Source of the DNA: Bathymodiolus brooksi
Lineage: Eukaryota > Mollusca > Bivalvia > Mytilida > Modiolidae
NCBI GenBank assembly: GCA_963680875.1
Contig: OY804589.1
Location: 1,302,001 to 1,366,000 of the forward strand
Length of the DNA: 64,000 nt
Reading direction: 5' to 3'
Positions 63,101 through 64,000 of this stretch are shown one piece after another. The notes under the pieces are model-generated. The model made no database searches, had not been told where the DNA came from, and worked only from the letters and a program-made list of their open reading frames with translations. Numbering within the stretch: position 1 is the stretch's first letter; the number at the start of each line of letters is the position of its first letter. Made by a program: the position numbers and the translations under genes.

Positions 63101-64000
63101 AAACGCCCTGTTACACCATTCAGTATTATAAACAACAAACCCATCAAACACCCTGTTACACCATTCAATATTATAAACAACAAACCCATCAAACGCCCTG
63201 TTACACCATTCAGTATTATAAACAACAAACCCATCAAACGCCCTGTTACACCATTCAGTATTATAAACAACAAACCCATCAAACACCTTGTTACACCATT
63301 CAGTATTATAAACAACAAACCCATCAAACGCCCTGTTACACCATTCAGTATTATAAACAACAAACCCATCTAACACCCTGTTACACCATTCAGTATTATA
63401 AACAACAAACCCACCAAACACCCTGTTACACCATTCAATATTATAAACAACAAACCCATCAAACACCTTGTTACATCATTCAGTATTATAAACAACAAAC
63501 CCATCTAACACCCTGTTACACCATTCAGTATTATAAACAACAAACCCATCAAACGCCCTGTTACACCATTCAGTATTATAAACAACAAACCCATCAAACA
63601 CCTTGTTACACCATTCAGTATTATAAACAACAAACCCATCAAACACCCTGTTACACCATTCAGTATTATAAACAACAAACCCACCAAACACCCTGTTACA
63701 CCATTCAGTATTATAAACAACAAACCCATCAAACACCCTGTTACACCATTCATTATTATAAACAACAAACCCATCAAACACCTTGTTACACAATTCAGTA
63801 ATATAAACAACAAACCCACCAAACACCCTGTTACACCATTCAGTACTATAAACAACAAACCCATCAAACACACTGTTAAACCATTCAGTATTATAAACAA
63901 CAAACCCACCAAACACCCTGTTACACCATTCAGTAATATAAACAACAAACCCATCAAACACCCTGTTACACCATTCAGTACTATAAACAACAAACCCACC
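60170..64000. repeat. Higher-order block of array H, right copy (cut by window end)
   Basis: Second copy of the block at 52,070. It is at least 3.83 kb long and still matching at the window end, so its true length is unknown. Confidence 0.88.

Larger units (their letters stand above)
47396..64000. repeat. Array H: 45-bp tandem repeat (about 369 copies), continues past window
   Basis: Unit of exactly 45 bp with CACCCTGTTACACCATTCAG, TATTATAAACAACAAACCC and ATCAAA. The phase is unchanged from 47401 to 63961 (368 periods). Units differ by recurring substitutions: CACCC/CGCCC, CAGT/CAAT/CATT, TATT/TAAT/TACT, AACAACAAAC/AATAAGAAAC, CCCATC/CCCACC/CTCATC, CCTTG, CACTG, and TTAAACC. Base composition is strongly skewed (about 14 C to 2 G per unit on the plus strand). 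Sets of units are duplicated at several scales (see the higher-order features). The array is cut by the window end. Confidence 0.97.

Overview
This is a gene-poor eukaryotic window, about 70% tandem repeat. I see no intact protein-coding gene, rRNA, tRNA gene or CRISPR locus. The best guess for the organism is a bivalve mollusc, probably a mussel (Mytilidae). Two interspersed repeats look like families I remember from mussel sequence: the segment near 17.4 and 18.8 kb with GCCTGTACCAAGTCAGG, and the segment at about 44.6-45.0 kb with GGCCATTGCGTTGTC and CCTTTGGTATCTT. The tRNA-derived SINEs, with a core around CCGGGTACCCCGG and a tail near GGCGTTAAGCAC, also fit molluscs. These matches are from memory and were not searched.

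Layout. 1-1500: decayed 3' end of a non-LTR retrotransposon with an A-rich tail. 1501-1890: telomere-like 24-bp array directly against that tail. 2963-3372: SINE whose promoter A-box module is repeated five times. 3672-20690: about 500 copies of a 32-bp unit (array A) with large higher-order repeats, two of them carrying a trapped dispersed repeat. 20691-23880: a diverged, slightly longer version of the same unit, broken by a SINE. 24866-26705: 46-bp array B. 27166-28861: 38-bp array C, abutting 28862-29672, 56/112-bp array D. 29673-42096: mostly AT-rich spacer holding transposon debris (inverted-repeat elements, foldbacks, a SINE, an antisense LINE fragment, nested insertions, an LTR-like segment). 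42097-43082: 61/62-bp array E. 43229-44356: very uniform 49-bp array F. 44600-44972: mussel-type repeat whose end was tandemly amplified. 45191-47395: 38-bp array G. 47396-64000 and beyond: about 369 copies of a 45-bp unit (array H).

The long open reading frames (up to 2,678 codons on the minus strand in array H) follow from the unit lengths and compositions. In H the unit is a multiple of three and happens to lack stops in three of six frames. The variation between units does not look like protein-level constraint. The main interest is architectural: many unrelated minisatellites side by side, exact 45-bp phase kept for 16.6 kb, kilobase-scale higher-order duplications, repeats trapped and co-amplified inside arrays, and several layers of nested transposons.
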